In this document: one piece after another, positions 8,111 through 18,131 of the stretch
How the letters are laid out: each line of letters opens with the position of its first letter
Position numbering within the stretch: position 1 is the first letter of the stretch
Assembly (NCBI RefSeq): GCF_913566895.1
Contig: NZ_CAJYCN010000002.1
Span: 1 to 64,000 of the forward strand
Source: Listeria ilorinensis
GTDB lineage: Bacteria > Bacillota > Bacilli > Lactobacillales > Listeriaceae
Direction: 5' to 3'
DNA length: 64,000 bases
Notes under the pieces: generated by a model
What the model was told of the DNA's origin: nothing
What the model saw: the letters and a program-made list of their open reading frames with translations, nothing else
Database searches by the model: none
Program-made: the position numbers and the translations under genes

Positions 8111-9624
8111 ATACCCTTCTGAATACATTTAGCGAGCGTAAAGACGAACTCTGGACAGCTCTACTGCAGCACATCCAAATCTCTTTTGTCTCTCTTTTTA
8201 TTGCCGTGCTGATTGCCCTGCCTCTTGGAATTTACTTAACCCGGCATAAACGACTTGCAGAACCGATCATTCAGATTGCGGCAATCTTTCAAACAATTCC
8301 TTCATTAGCACTTCTTGGTCTATTGATACCGTTAGTCGGTATTGGAACCGTGCCAGCAATCATTGCGCTTGTAATTTATGCCCTCTTGCCAATTCTACGA
8401 AATACATATACGGGGATTAAAGAAGTAGATCCTGCATTAATGGAAGCTTCTCTTGCAATGGGGATGAATCGCTGGAAACAACTCTATAAAGTTCAATTAC
8501 CGCTTGCCATGCCAGTGATTATGGCTGGGATTCGAACTGCCATGGTATTGATTATTGGGACGGCTACATTGGCTGCCCTCATTGGTGCTGGCGGTCTAGG
8601 GGATCTGATCTTACTGGGAATTGATCGGAATGATAATAGCCTGATCTTGTTGGGTGCCATCCCAGCTGCGCTACTTGCAATCTTATTCGATCTGTTGCTT
8701 CGTTTCCTTGAAAAAGCCTCTTTCCGTAGTACTGTGATTACGATTTCTGCTGGTCTGCTTCTGACAGCCGCGATTATTGTTGTTCCTTACTTTGTCGGTG
8801 AAAAGAAAGAAATCACAATTGCTGGGAAACTGGGTTCTGAGCCGGAAATATTGATCAATATGTATCAGCAGGTCATTGAGGACGAAACGGACCTAAAAGT
8901 AAATTTAAAACCAAATATGGGAAAGACCAGTTTTCTCTTTAACGCGCTCCAGTCAGGAGATATTGATATTTATCCAGAATTCACCGGTACCGTACTTGAA
9001 ACTTTTTTGAAAGAAGAAGCCAAAACGCATGATCCTGAGCAAGTCTACGCTCAAGCGCGTGATGGTCTAAGCAAAAAATATCAGATGGTTTATTTGAAGC
9101 CCATGAAATATAACAACACTTATGCATTAGCAGTTCCAGGAGATTTTGCTCAGCAGAATGGTTTAGAGACAATTTCTGATTTAGACAAAGTCACGGATCA
9201 AATCAAGGCTGGATTCACAATGGAATTTAAAGACCGTAATGATGGTTACAAAGGTATCCAAAAAACATATGGACTAAGCTTTGATCCACTGAAGACAATG
9301 GAACCAAAATTGCGCTATACAGCACTGGAAGCTGGTGATATCAACTTGATTGATGCTTATTCAACTGACAGTGAGTTGGCGCAATACAAGTTGAAAGTTT
9401 TGGAAGATGATAAAAATCTCTTTCCTCCGTATCAAGGTGCTCCACTGCTTACTAAAGAGACATTGGACGAGTACCCTGAGCTGAAAAAGCCGCTGAACAA
9501 ATTAGCAGGGAAAATTACAGATGATGAGATGCGGGAAATGAATTATCAGGTCAATGTTGAAGGTAAATCGGCTAAAGATGTAGCACATGCATTCTTGGTC
9601 AAAGAAGGCTTATTGCAAAACTAA
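8107..9624 (+). CDS. bilEB: Permease fused to substrate-binding domain (OpuBB/BilEB)
   Basis: A 505-residue fusion. Residues 1-200 form a BPD-type permease with six membrane segments and the EAA loop ([19 protein letters not shown]). A membrane segment at about 205-230 leads into an extracellular OpuAC-type binding domain (about 235-505, starting [16 protein letters not shown]). This permease-receptor fusion is characteristic of BilEB/OpuBB. It starts inside the stop of the ATPase gene (4-base overlap), so the two are translationally coupled. The receptor domain is about 30-40 percent like the opuCC product by eye, sharing the [15 protein letters not shown] region that lines the ligand pocket. 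Confidence 0.88.
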   Translation: MNTLLNTFSERKDELWTALLQHIQISFVSLFIAVLIALPLGIYLTRHKRLAEPIIQIAAIFQTIPSLALLGLLIPLVGIGTVPAIIALVIYALLPILRNTYTGIKEVDPALMEASLAMGMNRWKQLYKVQLPLAMPVIMAGIRTAMVLIIGTATLAALIGAGGLGDLILLGIDRNDNSLILLGAIPAALLAILFDLLLRFLEKASFRSTVITISAGLLLTAAIIVVPYFVGEKKEITIAGKLGSEPEILINMYQQVIEDETDLKVNLKPNMGKTSFLFNALQSGDIDIYPEFTGTVLETFLKEEAKTHDPEQVYAQARDGLSKKYQMVYLKPMKYNNTYALAVPGDFAQQNGLETISDLDKVTDQIKAGFTMEFKDRNDGYKGIQKTYGLSFDPLKTMEPKLRYTALEAGDINLIDAYSTDSELAQYKLKVLEDDKNLFPPYQGAPLLTKETLDEYPELKKPLNKLAGKITDDEMREMNYQVNVEGKSAKDVAHAFLVKEGLLQN

Positions 9625-9650
9625 AAAATAGAATAAATAAGATTAAAAAA

Positions 9651-9710
9651 GAAGCTAAAATCAAGTAGCATCCATTCTGAGAAATGCCTCTAATCCTTGA
9701 TTTTAGCTTC
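9651..9710. terminator. Bidirectional terminator
   Basis: A perfect 14-bp stem (9651-9664 with 9697-9710) has a 32-base loop, flanked by A-rich and T-rich tracts. It ends bilEB on the plus strand and the 276-residue gene on the minus strand. Confidence 0.8.
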
Positions 9711-9715
9711 TTTTA

Positions 9716-10546
9716 TTAATTTCGAATTAATCCATTGAATTTATCTGCATTGGGTTTATAAAAACGGCAGTGCGCTTCATATTCTTTGTTAAATTCTTGT
9801 GCACGTTTTGTAAGAGGTTGATCATGATCTAGAAGCAAACCATTTTCTAACAGTGGAATTAAAGAGATAATTTGATCGAAAACAAGGCCAGCACTAGTGT
9901 CGCTCAACAAGTTCACCAATTTCGAAAGTGCTTTTCGATCTTCAGGGTTCAGTTCACGTTGATTTTCGTGGAACCACTTCACCAATTGCCTACGATGCTC
10001 GCGAGTTGCTTCCAAGTAGATGCTTTGGGCATAACTAGCAATCATAAAAGCAATCGAAAGGTCTTCTGCTGACTCCCAATCTTCTTCTAAAATCTTACCT
10101 TGCTCTTTGATTTTTTCATTGAGAAGTGTGATATCTTCTTGATAAATATCCAGTTTTCTTTGCTGCTGTTTATAGACTTCGAGCGTTAAGCTGAGTTCAT
10201 CTACAATTGGCTGCATCTTTTCTCCATAAATTTGGTTATTGTTTAAAATTAGCTGAGTCTGTTCAATTTTTTCTGCAATCACACTGTCGCGTTCCCGTAA
10301 AACCTTATCTCGTTTGCCCAGATAGTCAAAGTAAAATGTATATTTCTGCAACATGGATACGATCTGCTCTGCTTCCTCTTTCGTAGCTGGGTCTCCCATC
10401 TCGTCCCAAATAACGATTCCTGTGATCTTTCCAAGTTTCGTATAAAGCGTACTGGCAAATTCCTGTCCATTTAAAAGTAATTTATATGGAAGCGTGTGCT
10501 CTTGTTCAAGTAAGCGCCGATATTGTTTTGCATATTTATTCGTCAT
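9716..10546 (-). CDS. Hypothetical coiled-coil protein, 276 residues
   Basis: A soluble, acidic and highly helical protein. Residues about 70-160 have heptad-like patterns (RERDSVIAEKIEQ, KQQQRKLDIYQEDITLLNEKIKEQ) suggesting a coiled coil. It starts MTNKYAKQYRRLLEQE and has no signal peptide or enzyme motif. I do not recognise it. It sits between the bilE and opuC transporter operons, where I recall mntH in L. monocytogenes, so it may be a lineage-specific insertion or replacement. It is flanked by terminators on both sides and is probably monocistronic. Confidence 0.65.
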   Translation of the reverse strand: MTNKYAKQYRRLLEQEHTLPYKLLLNGQEFASTLYTKLGKITGIVIWDEMGDPATKEEAEQIVSMLQKYTFYFDYLGKRDKVLRERDSVIAEKIEQTQLILNNNQIYGEKMQPIVDELSLTLEVYKQQQRKLDIYQEDITLLNEKIKEQGKILEEDWESAEDLSIAFMIASYAQSIYLEATREHRRQLVKWFHENQRELNPEDRKALSKLVNLLSDTSAGLVFDQIISLIPLLENGLLLDHDQPLTKRAQEFNKEYEAHCRFYKPNADKFNGLIRN

Positions 10547-10719
10547 AAGTCATCATCACCTTTGCTAACCGATCTACTGATAACTCTATTATAAAGGATA
10601 AAAGTAAAAATTTCGAGGGAAAGAAGTAAGGATTTTTTCATCTTACTAAAAGTTACCTGCGGCTAGAACTTTTTATTTAAAATTTTATGAAAATGTATGA
10701 AAATTACTTAGTCTATAAA

Positions 10720-10757
10720 AGAAAAGCTTTCACCTTGATTAGAATGAAAGCTTTTCT
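10720..10757 (-). terminator. Terminator of the opuC operon
   Basis: A 13-bp stem (10720-10732 with 10745-10757) and a 12-base loop, followed on the minus strand by UUUUAUAG. It lies directly after opuCD. Confidence 0.8.
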
Positions 10758-10761
10758 ATAT

Positions 10762-11433
10762 TTATAGGGCTTGTGTAAAGCTTTTCTTTTTATTTTTTAC
10801 TGGATTAAGGGACCGCTCGACCCAGCCAAGCAAAAGATCTGCTAAGATTGCCATCAAAGCTGTAGGAAGTGCTCCCGCAAGAATGATAGCTGTTCCGTTG
10901 GTTGCATTGGTTCCGCGGACGATGATATCGCCCAATCCCCCAGCACCAACAAACGTACCGATTGCTGCCACACCAATTGCAATAACAAGTGCATTTCTAA
11001 TACCAGCCATGATCACTGATAGTGCAAGCGGTAATTCAATCAACCGAAGCACTTGCCACTTCGTCATGCCCATTGCCTTTCCGGATTCTAAAAGTGCCCC
11101 ATCTACATTTCGAATTCCAGTATAAGTATTTTTCAAAATGGGTAGCAAAGAGTAAAGAAACAAAGAGAGTACAACGGTGTTAGTACCCAGTCCCATAATC
11201 AGCATCAAAACGGCCAACATGGCAAGTGCCGGGATCGTCTGGATGATATTGGCGATCTGGATCACCCAGCCTGCTAGACGCTTCTTACGCGCAATATAGA
11301 CACCCAGTGGAATTGCCACGATACTGGCAAACACAACGCCATACAGACTCATCAAAAAATGTCGCCAGAATTCCTCCATAACATAGGCACCATTTGTCGC
11401 ATAGTAGTCAAATAATTGAGAGAGAGTTTCCAT
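10762..11433 (-). CDS. opuCD: Carnitine/compatible-solute ABC permease OpuCD
   Basis: A 223-residue inner permease of the OpuC system with six membrane segments and the EAA coupling loop GALLESGKAMGMTKWQVL near residue 110. It pairs with OpuCB to form the membrane channel for carnitine, and secondarily glycine betaine and choline. Its ATG follows AGGAGG within a few bases of the opuCC stop. It is the last gene of opuCA-opuCB-opuCC-opuCD and is followed by the operon terminator. Confidence 0.92.
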   Translation of the reverse strand: METLSQLFDYYATNGAYVMEEFWRHFLMSLYGVVFASIVAIPLGVYIARKKRLAGWVIQIANIIQTIPALAMLAVLMLIMGLGTNTVVLSLFLYSLLPILKNTYTGIRNVDGALLESGKAMGMTKWQVLRLIELPLALSVIMAGIRNALVIAIGVAAIGTFVGAGGLGDIIVRGTNATNGTAIILAGALPTALMAILADLLLGWVERSLNPVKNKKKSFTQAL

Positions 11434-11435
11434 CG

Positions 11436-12386
<951 letters not shown>

Positions 12387-13040
12387 CTATCCGTTATTCC
12401 TAGATTCACGTATTGCTTTTGGTGTCAAATAAACTTCCAGTTTGCCTAGGAAGAATTCCACAAGTAAGGCAAGCATGGTAACAGGAATTGCGCCGCCTAG
12501 AATCAAGTCTGGACGGTATAAATTAAGTCCGTTGAAAATAAAATCTCCTAATCCGCCAGCACCAATATAAGAGGCGAGTGTAGCCCATGCAATGATATAA
12601 ACAGCTGATAGTCGAATCCCTGCCATAATGACGGAGATTGAATTAGGAATCTCTACATTGACAATCAACTGCCAATTGGTCATTCCCATTCCGCGACCAG
12701 ATTCAATTAAGTTTTTGTCTACACCACGTACTCCAATAAATGTATTGCGCAAAATCGGTAAAAGAGCATAAATGAACAGCGCAACAATGGCTGGACCTGT
12801 TCCGACCCCCATGATCGGAATAATGAAAGCTAAGATAGCCAGCGAAGGTACCGTTTGTAAAACACTGACGACTCCAATCACAAAATTAGCGATCTTAGGA
12901 GAGCGAGTCAACAGAATACCTAAGGGTACTGCAACTATGATACCAAGAATGACTGCTGCCAGGGATATGTAGAGATGCTGCCAGGTTTGAACCAGTAAAT
13001 TATGCCCGTTTTCCTGAAAAAATTGACTGATTGCCTCCAC
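12387..13040 (-). CDS. opuCB: Compatible-solute ABC permease OpuCB
   Basis: A 217-residue permease with six membrane segments and the EAA loop [19 protein letters not shown]. It starts at GTG 13040, directly after the opuCA stop codon, with AGGAGGGGAA inside the end of opuCA as its ribosome site. It forms the channel with OpuCD. Confidence 0.92.
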   Translation of the reverse strand: MEAISQFFQENGHNLLVQTWQHLYISLAAVILGIIVAVPLGILLTRSPKIANFVIGVVSVLQTVPSLAILAFIIPIMGVGTGPAIVALFIYALLPILRNTFIGVRGVDKNLIESGRGMGMTNWQLIVNVEIPNSISVIMAGIRLSAVYIIAWATLASYIGAGGLGDFIFNGLNLYRPDLILGGAIPVTMLALLVEFFLGKLEVYLTPKAIRESRNNG

Positions 13041-14237
13041 CTAGTTCCCCTCCTGACTATTTTCGGCTTCATGAAGCGGCGACTCGACCTCCTGCTTATT
13101 GGCGTCTGCTTCCTCTTCTTCTTCGCCCCAAATCGAATCATAAACCATGTCTACAAGGCTTGCTCTTGTCACAATCCCGACAAGATGTTTCCCTTCATCT
13201 ACCACTGGTACATATTTATAACCGCGCTTTAAGATCCGTTGTACGGTATCACGCAGCAGCGTATCCTTTTGTACGTAAAAAACATTTCGCTCTAAGATAT
13301 CCACGACACTCGTTGCGGTGCGTCGATTCTTATCAATTTGCTCAACATCAATAAAGCCTTTCAAAATATTTTGTTCATCCACCACTAAAAGTGTGTCCAC
13401 ACGTTTTTCTTTCATGACTTGAATGGCTGCTTGAAGAGACTTGTCAACCGTGATGGATACTGGAGCGCGGTTCATGATTTGTCCAACTTGTGTCACGTTT
13501 GGCTGTGCTTGGATCAGTCGGTCTTTCCCAATAAAATCTTCCACAAATGCGTCAGCTGGATTGCGTAGAATTTCATCAGGTGTATCAAATTGAACAACTT
13601 CTCCTGCTCGCATGATGACGATACGATCTGCAAGCTTGATGGCTTCATCCATATCATGTGTGACAAAAATAATGGTTTTACCCAATTCCTGCTGCAAATT
13701 TTTGAATTCTTCCTGAAGCGAATCTCTTGTGATCGGATCTAAAGCGCCAAATGGTTCGTCCATTAAAATTAGATTTTGTTCAGCAGCAAGGGCACGCAGA
13801 ACGCCAATCCGCTGCTGCTGGCCGCCGCTCAATTCATATGGGTAACGATCCAGATACTCTTCAGGCAAATCAACTAACTTAATCAGTTCTTTTGCCCGCT
13901 CATTTTTTCGTTCCTCAGGCCATTTTAATAGTTTGGGCACTAAAACGATATTATCTCGGATTGTCATATGTGGCATTAAGCCAATTTGCTGGATGACATA
14001 GCCGATCGACCGCCGTAGCGTGACCGGATCCTCTTGCATGATATCCTTATCATTAATAAAAATTTTCCCTTCAGTGGGTTCAATCAGTCGATTGATCATT
14101 TTCATCGTTGTTGTTTTCCCACAACCACTTGGCCCAATAAAACAAATAAACTCCCCTCGTTCAATGTTAAGGTTAAGGTCATTGACTGCTTTTTTGCCAC
14201 CTTTGTACGTTTTCGAAACGTGTTCGAATCTTAACAA
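13041..14237 (-). CDS. opuCA: Compatible-solute ABC ATPase OpuCA with tandem CBS domains
   Basis: The 398-residue ATPase of OpuC. It has Walker [10 protein letters not shown] near residue 35, signature LSGGQQQRIGVLRALA, Walker B LILMDEPFGALD and H-loop FVTHDM. Residues about 255-370 form two CBS domains, which in OpuA-type ATPases sense ionic strength or bind c-di-AMP. I chose TTG 14237 because GGAGG lies 8 bases upstream; GTG 14252 overlaps that SD. It is the first gene of the operon, behind the sigma-B promoter. A c-di-AMP phosphodiesterase (pgpH) is also in this window. Confidence 0.92.
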   Translation of the reverse strand: MLRFEHVSKTYKGGKKAVNDLNLNIERGEFICFIGPSGCGKTTTMKMINRLIEPTEGKIFINDKDIMQEDPVTLRRSIGYVIQQIGLMPHMTIRDNIVLVPKLLKWPEERKNERAKELIKLVDLPEEYLDRYPYELSGGQQQRIGVLRALAAEQNLILMDEPFGALDPITRDSLQEEFKNLQQELGKTIIFVTHDMDEAIKLADRIVIMRAGEVVQFDTPDEILRNPADAFVEDFIGKDRLIQAQPNVTQVGQIMNRAPVSITVDKSLQAAIQVMKEKRVDTLLVVDEQNILKGFIDVEQIDKNRRTATSVVDILERNVFYVQKDTLLRDTVQRILKRGYKYVPVVDEGKHLVGIVTRASLVDMVYDSIWGEEEEEADANKQEVESPLHEAENSQEGN

Positions 14238-14307
14238 ACCATACACCTCCACTTTTTCTCTCTCACTTTTACTTAAGTATTCTTAAAAAGCAAAAGCCTC
14301 TTTTATA

Positions 14308-14333
14308 ATTCCCTATTTTTCTTGCCATAAAAC
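14308..14333 (-). promoter_or_regulatory. Sigma-B promoter of opuCABCD
   Basis: On the minus strand, GTTTTA (14333-14328), 14 bases, GGGAAT (14313-14308). This fits the Listeria sigma-B consensus GTTTWW-N12-14-GGGWAT exactly. It is about 70 bases upstream of the TTG start, in agreement with the known stress control of opuC in L. monocytogenes. Confidence 0.82.
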
Positions 14334-14454
14334 GTTCTTTAAGGCAAAAAAATTTCCTATCCGTAAAATTGTTGCGCCTTTATCAGGATACCTCACTCAT
14401 TTTACTAAACGATATTAAAAGCGGAAAATCGTTCTGTCTCTAAAAATTTCAAAA

Positions 14455-14483
14455 AAAGAACACCCCTTCTCGAGGTGCTCTTT
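14455..14483 (-). terminator. Terminator of thiT
   Basis: A 10-bp stem (14455-14464 with 14474-14483, one G-U on the minus strand) with a 9-base loop and a following U-rich tract, directly after thiT. Confidence 0.75.
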
Positions 14484-14495
14484 AGAAAAAGTGAT

Positions 14496-15062
14496 TTATT
14501 TGTTTTTCGGTAAGAATAATCGAGGTGCCGTTTTCATCATAATGGAGACAACGATCCCGCAGACGAGCACTGTTGCCAAACAACTGATGCCATTCATAAC
14601 AATCGAAAACAGCTGAGCGCTCCAGCCTTTAAAAGCATATTCGCCCCAAAAAATGACACCTGCTACATAATGCCAGAAATAACGTGCGACTCCGCCGATC
14701 AGCATGGTCAGCCAAGCATACCCTAGTGCTTTAGAAAAGCGATCTTCTTTTAACGCTGTACGGACTTGTCTGGCAAAAACACCTGCAAAAGCGATGAACA
14801 AGAAGGCTACTATATACTCTAAAAAAGCCTGTGTGGGGGTTAAAATGTAAGCTTTGGAGGTAACAAAATGAAGCAGCCCCCATAATAATCCTGAAAACCC
14901 TGCTGCTAAGAAACCGCGTCTGATGGCGATTACATACATGGCGATCATCCCCAGTGAGACAGAGAAGCTTGAACCGATATCAAACGGAATAAAGCTCAAA
15001 ATCATTGCTACTGAGGCAAAAATAGCACACTCAAGTAAAATTGTTAGTCGCTTGTTTGCCAT
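14496..15062 (-). CDS. thiT: ECF transporter S component for thiamine (ThiT)
   Basis: A 188-residue membrane protein with six hydrophobic segments. ThiT is the substrate-binding S component that works with the shared EcfAA'T module to import thiamine. The family features GMIAMYVIAIRRGFLAAGFSGLLWGLLHF and VARYFWHYVAGVIFWGEYA are present, the latter carrying aromatic residues used for thiamine binding. The TPP riboswitch upstream supports the substrate strongly. GGAGGGAG lies before the ATG. It has its own terminator. Confidence 0.92.
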   Translation of the reverse strand: MANKRLTILLECAIFASVAMILSFIPFDIGSSFSVSLGMIAMYVIAIRRGFLAAGFSGLLWGLLHFVTSKAYILTPTQAFLEYIVAFLFIAFAGVFARQVRTALKEDRFSKALGYAWLTMLIGGVARYFWHYVAGVIFWGEYAFKGWSAQLFSIVMNGISCLATVLVCGIVVSIMMKTAPRLFLPKNK

Positions 15063-15148
15063 AAAAAATAAACTCCCTCCTTCTTTGAATTGGTCAAAAA
15101 CGCACCGCAGAAGAAAGCAGTTTCCTGAAGTTGAATAGAAAATGCCAT

Positions 15149-15257
15149 CGCCACAATCCCTACGCTCGTACTAACGAACAGGTTCAAAGGGTTAGAACAC
15201 AAGGCCTTCTTATCAGCCTGGGTTCAGTCTCAGCTTATTAAGCTCCCCCTGTGGTAA
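15149..15257 (-). promoter_or_regulatory. TPP riboswitch (THI element)
   Basis: The minus-strand leader of thiT contains GGGGAGC, the conserved GCTGAGA, ACCCTTTGAACCTG and GTAGGGA, closed by CCACA/TGTGG at its ends. These are the diagnostic blocks of the thiamine pyrophosphate riboswitch. It should turn thiT off when TPP is plentiful. Confidence 0.95.
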
Positions 15258-15316
15258 CGTTTATGAAGTTGAACAGCTTCATTATATCATCTTGGCTGAA
15301 TTTGTAAAGCACTTTA

Positions 15317-15700
15317 TCAATTTGGGTTAGAAAAGCGAATAGCATTTTGTTTTTTTCGAGGCAATTTATCATAGATCAACTGATAGCTATTTTGAAGAAG
15401 CTTTTCTTCCATTTCCTGCTCAATATCAGTATGCTCATCAAAAACCATCGTCAGCCAATGTTTTTTATTCAAATGATACCCAGGAATGATTGCCTGATAT
15501 TCTGTACGTAGTAATTCGATACGTTCGGGCTGGCATTTGACGCTGACATAAATTTTGCCATGATAGCGATGAATCAAGGCAAATATTTTATCGCCAATCC
15601 GCATGACATGAAATTCCTTGCCAAACGGGAAGGTCTCTATAGCGCCTGGAAGTTTTTCAGCAAGTGCAACATGTTGGATCAAGTCAATATCAAGAGTCAT
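15317..15700 (-). CDS. MmcQ/YjbR family protein
   Basis: A 127-residue protein of the MmcQ/YjbR family (double-wing fold, PF04237). It has the family pattern of an early P-AIETFPFG, KIFALIHR, a central VSVKCQPE, and PGYHLNKKHWLTM near residue 75. The family is described as possible DNA-binding proteins; no firm function is known. It stands alone on the minus strand, divergent from the ABC-F gene. Confidence 0.85.
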   Translation of the reverse strand: MTLDIDLIQHVALAEKLPGAIETFPFGKEFHVMRIGDKIFALIHRYHGKIYVSVKCQPERIELLRTEYQAIIPGYHLNKKHWLTMVFDEHTDIEQEMEEKLLQNSYQLIYDKLPRKKQNAIRFSNPN

Positions 15701-15804
15701 AAAGCTTCCTCCTTTTCTTATTAGTATAACAGAAAAGCTTTCTTTCAGTCTCGCCTCATGGTAAAATAGAAGTAATTGTGCTTATATGGAATTGGAGGAA
15801 GAAA

Positions 15805-17406
15805 ATGTTAACAGTTAATAATGTAAGTCTTCGCTTTGCGGATAAAAAGCTGTTCGAAGATGTTTCAATTAAATTTACGCCTGGAAATTGTTACGGCTTA
15901 ATCGGGGCAAATGGCGCTGGTAAGTCTACGTTTCTAAAAGTTCTTTCAGGTGAATTGGATTCGCAATCCGGGAATGTTCACATTACACCAGGTGAACGTC
16001 TTGCGGTTTTAAAACAGGATCATTTTCAGTATGATGAAGAAGAAGTTTTAAATACTGTTATTATGGGTCATGAGCGTTTATATAAAATTATGACAGAAAA
16101 AAATGCCATCTATATGAAAGCAGACTTCAGTGATGAAGATGGTATTCGTGCGGCAGAACTTGAAGGTGACTTTGCCGAGTTGAACGGTTGGGAGGCTGAG
16201 TCAGATGCTGCCGTCTTGTTAAACGGTCTAGGCATTGAATCCGCGCTTCATCATAAATTGATGAAAGAACTGACTGGTAGTGAAAAAGTCAAAGTGCTAC
16301 TCGCACAAGCTTTATTCGGTAAGCCAGATATTCTGCTTCTTGATGAACCGACCAACCACTTGGATATTCGTGCCATCCACTGGCTAGAAGAATTCTTGAT
16401 CAACTTTGAAAATACCGTCATTGTGGTATCCCATGATCGTCATTTCTTGAATAAAATCTGTACACATATTGCCGATCTTGATTTCAGTAAGATTCAATTG
16501 TACGTTGGTAACTATGACTTCTGGTATGAATCCAGTCAATTAGCTCAGCAAATGATGTCTGATCGCAATAAGAAAAAAGAAGAAAAAATGAAGGAACTTC
16601 AAGACTTTATTGCCCGCTTCAGCGCAAATGCCTCTAAAAGTAAACAGGCGACTAGTCGGAAGAAAATGCTTGATAAGATCACACTTGAAGATATTCAGCC
16701 ATCAAGTCGGAAATATCCGTTTATTCAATTTAAACCGGATCGTGAAGTCGGTAATGACCTCTTAACAGTCGAAAATCTGACTAAAACCATTGACGGAGTT
16801 AAGGTATTAGATGATGTCAGCTTTACAATCAACCGTGACGATAAAGTTGCGTTAGCTGGCAATAATGAAGTAGCAAAAACTACACTCTTCCAAATCTTGG
16901 CTGGCGAACTTGAGCCAGATGCTGGGACATATCGCTGGGGCGTAACGACCAGTCAAAGCTACTTCCCGAAAGATAATTCACGGTTCTTTGAAGAAAATAA
17001 TCTTAATCTTGTTGAATGGTTGCGTCAGTATTCCCCAGAAGAAGACAGTGAGGCCTTCTTACGCGGCTTCCTTGGCAGGATGCTCTTTAGCGGTGACGAA
17101 GTGCTGAAAAAGGTGCGTGTTCTTTCAGGAGGCGAAAAAGTCCGTTGTATGCTCTCCAAGATGATGCTTTCGGGTGCGAACGTACTGCTTCTAGATGAAC
17201 CGACCAACCACTTAGACCTTGAATCGATTACTGCTCTCAATAACGGGTTATTGGGCTTTAAAGGCGCGATGATCATTTCTTCTCATGACCATCAGTTGTT
17301 GCAAAGTTTAGCTACACGGGTCATTAATCTAGATCAAGGCTCGTTCTATAATAAGCAAATCAGTTATGATGAATATTTGAACGAAACTATCAATGTGGAA
17401 AATTAA
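15805..17406 (+). CDS. ABC-F ATPase, YbiT/YkpA-like
   Basis: A 533-residue soluble protein with two ABC domains and no membrane segment; ABC-F proteins act on the ribosome. Domain 1 has GANGAGKST, a variant signature LTGSEKVKVLL, and DEPTNHLD. The linker (about residues 235-320) is Lys-rich and contains the ARFSANASKSKQATSRKKML pattern. Domain 2 has LSGGEKVRCML and DEPTNHLD, but its Walker A reads GNNEVAKTT, with both conserved glycines replaced. That may be a subfamily trait. The ATG at 15805 follows TTGGAGG; an upstream in-frame ATG lacks a ribosome site. It corresponds to lmo1431. Confidence 0.88.
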   Translation: MLTVNNVSLRFADKKLFEDVSIKFTPGNCYGLIGANGAGKSTFLKVLSGELDSQSGNVHITPGERLAVLKQDHFQYDEEEVLNTVIMGHERLYKIMTEKNAIYMKADFSDEDGIRAAELEGDFAELNGWEAESDAAVLLNGLGIESALHHKLMKELTGSEKVKVLLAQALFGKPDILLLDEPTNHLDIRAIHWLEEFLINFENTVIVVSHDRHFLNKICTHIADLDFSKIQLYVGNYDFWYESSQLAQQMMSDRNKKKEEKMKELQDFIARFSANASKSKQATSRKKMLDKITLEDIQPSSRKYPFIQFKPDREVGNDLLTVENLTKTIDGVKVLDDVSFTINRDDKVALAGNNEVAKTTLFQILAGELEPDAGTYRWGVTTSQSYFPKDNSRFFEENNLNLVEWLRQYSPEEDSEAFLRGFLGRMLFSGDEVLKKVRVLSGGEKVRCMLSKMMLSGANVLLLDEPTNHLDLESITALNNGLLGFKGAMIISSHDHQLLQSLATRVINLDQGSFYNKQISYDEYLNETINVEN

Positions 17407-17412
17407 GAATCT

Positions 17413-17445
17413 AAAAACAGCCTGACCAACAATCAGGCTGTTTTT
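17413..17445. terminator. Bidirectional terminator
   Basis: A perfect 13-bp stem (17413-17425 with 17433-17445) with a 7-base loop, with A's on one side and T's on the other. It serves the ABC-F gene (plus) and the 217-residue gene (minus). Confidence 0.88.
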
Positions 17446-18098
17446 TATTTTAGTGGAATTTTTCCGGTATCTGTAATAATCGGTTCTGTGTCATCCCCCT
17501 CATAGCTAAGCCATGAAAGTGCTACCCATGAAACGGCATCGATGGATGATATTTTGGGAAGTGGGAACACGAGCGTCCCGCTGATCGTTTTTTCAGGTGC
17601 GATCTCCGTGCTGTCAAATTCGGACAGAACCGCGTCGCCACCATTTACCATGCCAAGATCTGTTGTTAACTGCCCTTGGTTCGGATATGTTTTGACTGGT
17701 TTTTTCATATGATTGGTCATTTCCAGATGGACAGTCACACTGCCGGCAACTTCTTTTCCATCAAGGGTAGAATAGACCGGTTGCGTCGATATATCTATCT
17801 GTGTGATCTTTTTGGTTAATTGATCCTCACTATTTTCATACTGGACTTGGTAATTTTTTGTTTCACCAGTGGATGATTTCGCTGTTTCTTTCTGGGCAGA
17901 ATAGCGAATCACCTCATTATTGACTTCTTGCAGTTTACCGAAAGAAACAAATACACCAATAATTGCGCTAACAAGCAAAAGCATAGCGATTGTTACAATG
18001 ATGGCACCGATTTTTCTCTTGGATGGAAAAAAAAGTGTAATAAGTCCCCCTAAAAATAACACAAAGGCAATTGTTGCAACTAAGATCCAGGTAACCAT
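17445..18098 (-). CDS. Hypothetical membrane-anchored protein, DUF4352-like
   Basis: A 217-residue protein with two N-terminal membrane segments (about 5-25 and 30-52), a short polar linker, and an extracellular beta-rich domain of about 150 residues. The segment TVHLEMTNHMKKPVKTYPNQGQL and a late TLVFPLPK resemble DUF4352/DUF5067-type immunoglobulin-like domains. The layout is like that of the 209-residue protein at 51039-51668. The function is unknown. It corresponds in position to lmo1432. It starts 33 bases below the reductase gene and is transcribed the same way. Confidence 0.65.
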   Translation of the reverse strand: MVTWILVATIAFVLFLGGLITLFFPSKRKIGAIIVTIAMLLLVSAIIGVFVSFGKLQEVNNEVIRYSAQKETAKSSTGETKNYQVQYENSEDQLTKKITQIDISTQPVYSTLDGKEVAGSVTVHLEMTNHMKKPVKTYPNQGQLTTDLGMVNGGDAVLSEFDSTEIAPEKTISGTLVFPLPKISSIDAVSWVALSWLSYEGDDTEPIITDTGKIPLK

Positions 18099-18131
18099 GC
18101 CAAAACTCCTTCTATACTCTGATTAAATCTA

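Noticed and set aside
9651-9710. Long inverted repeat as an insertion sequence remnant
   Set aside because: Both arms are flanked by A and T runs between two convergent genes; it is simply a terminator.
13031-13354. Plus-strand frame of 107 codons opposite opuCA
   Set aside because: It is antisense to the well-conserved CBS region of opuCA, without a ribosome site or recognisable protein.
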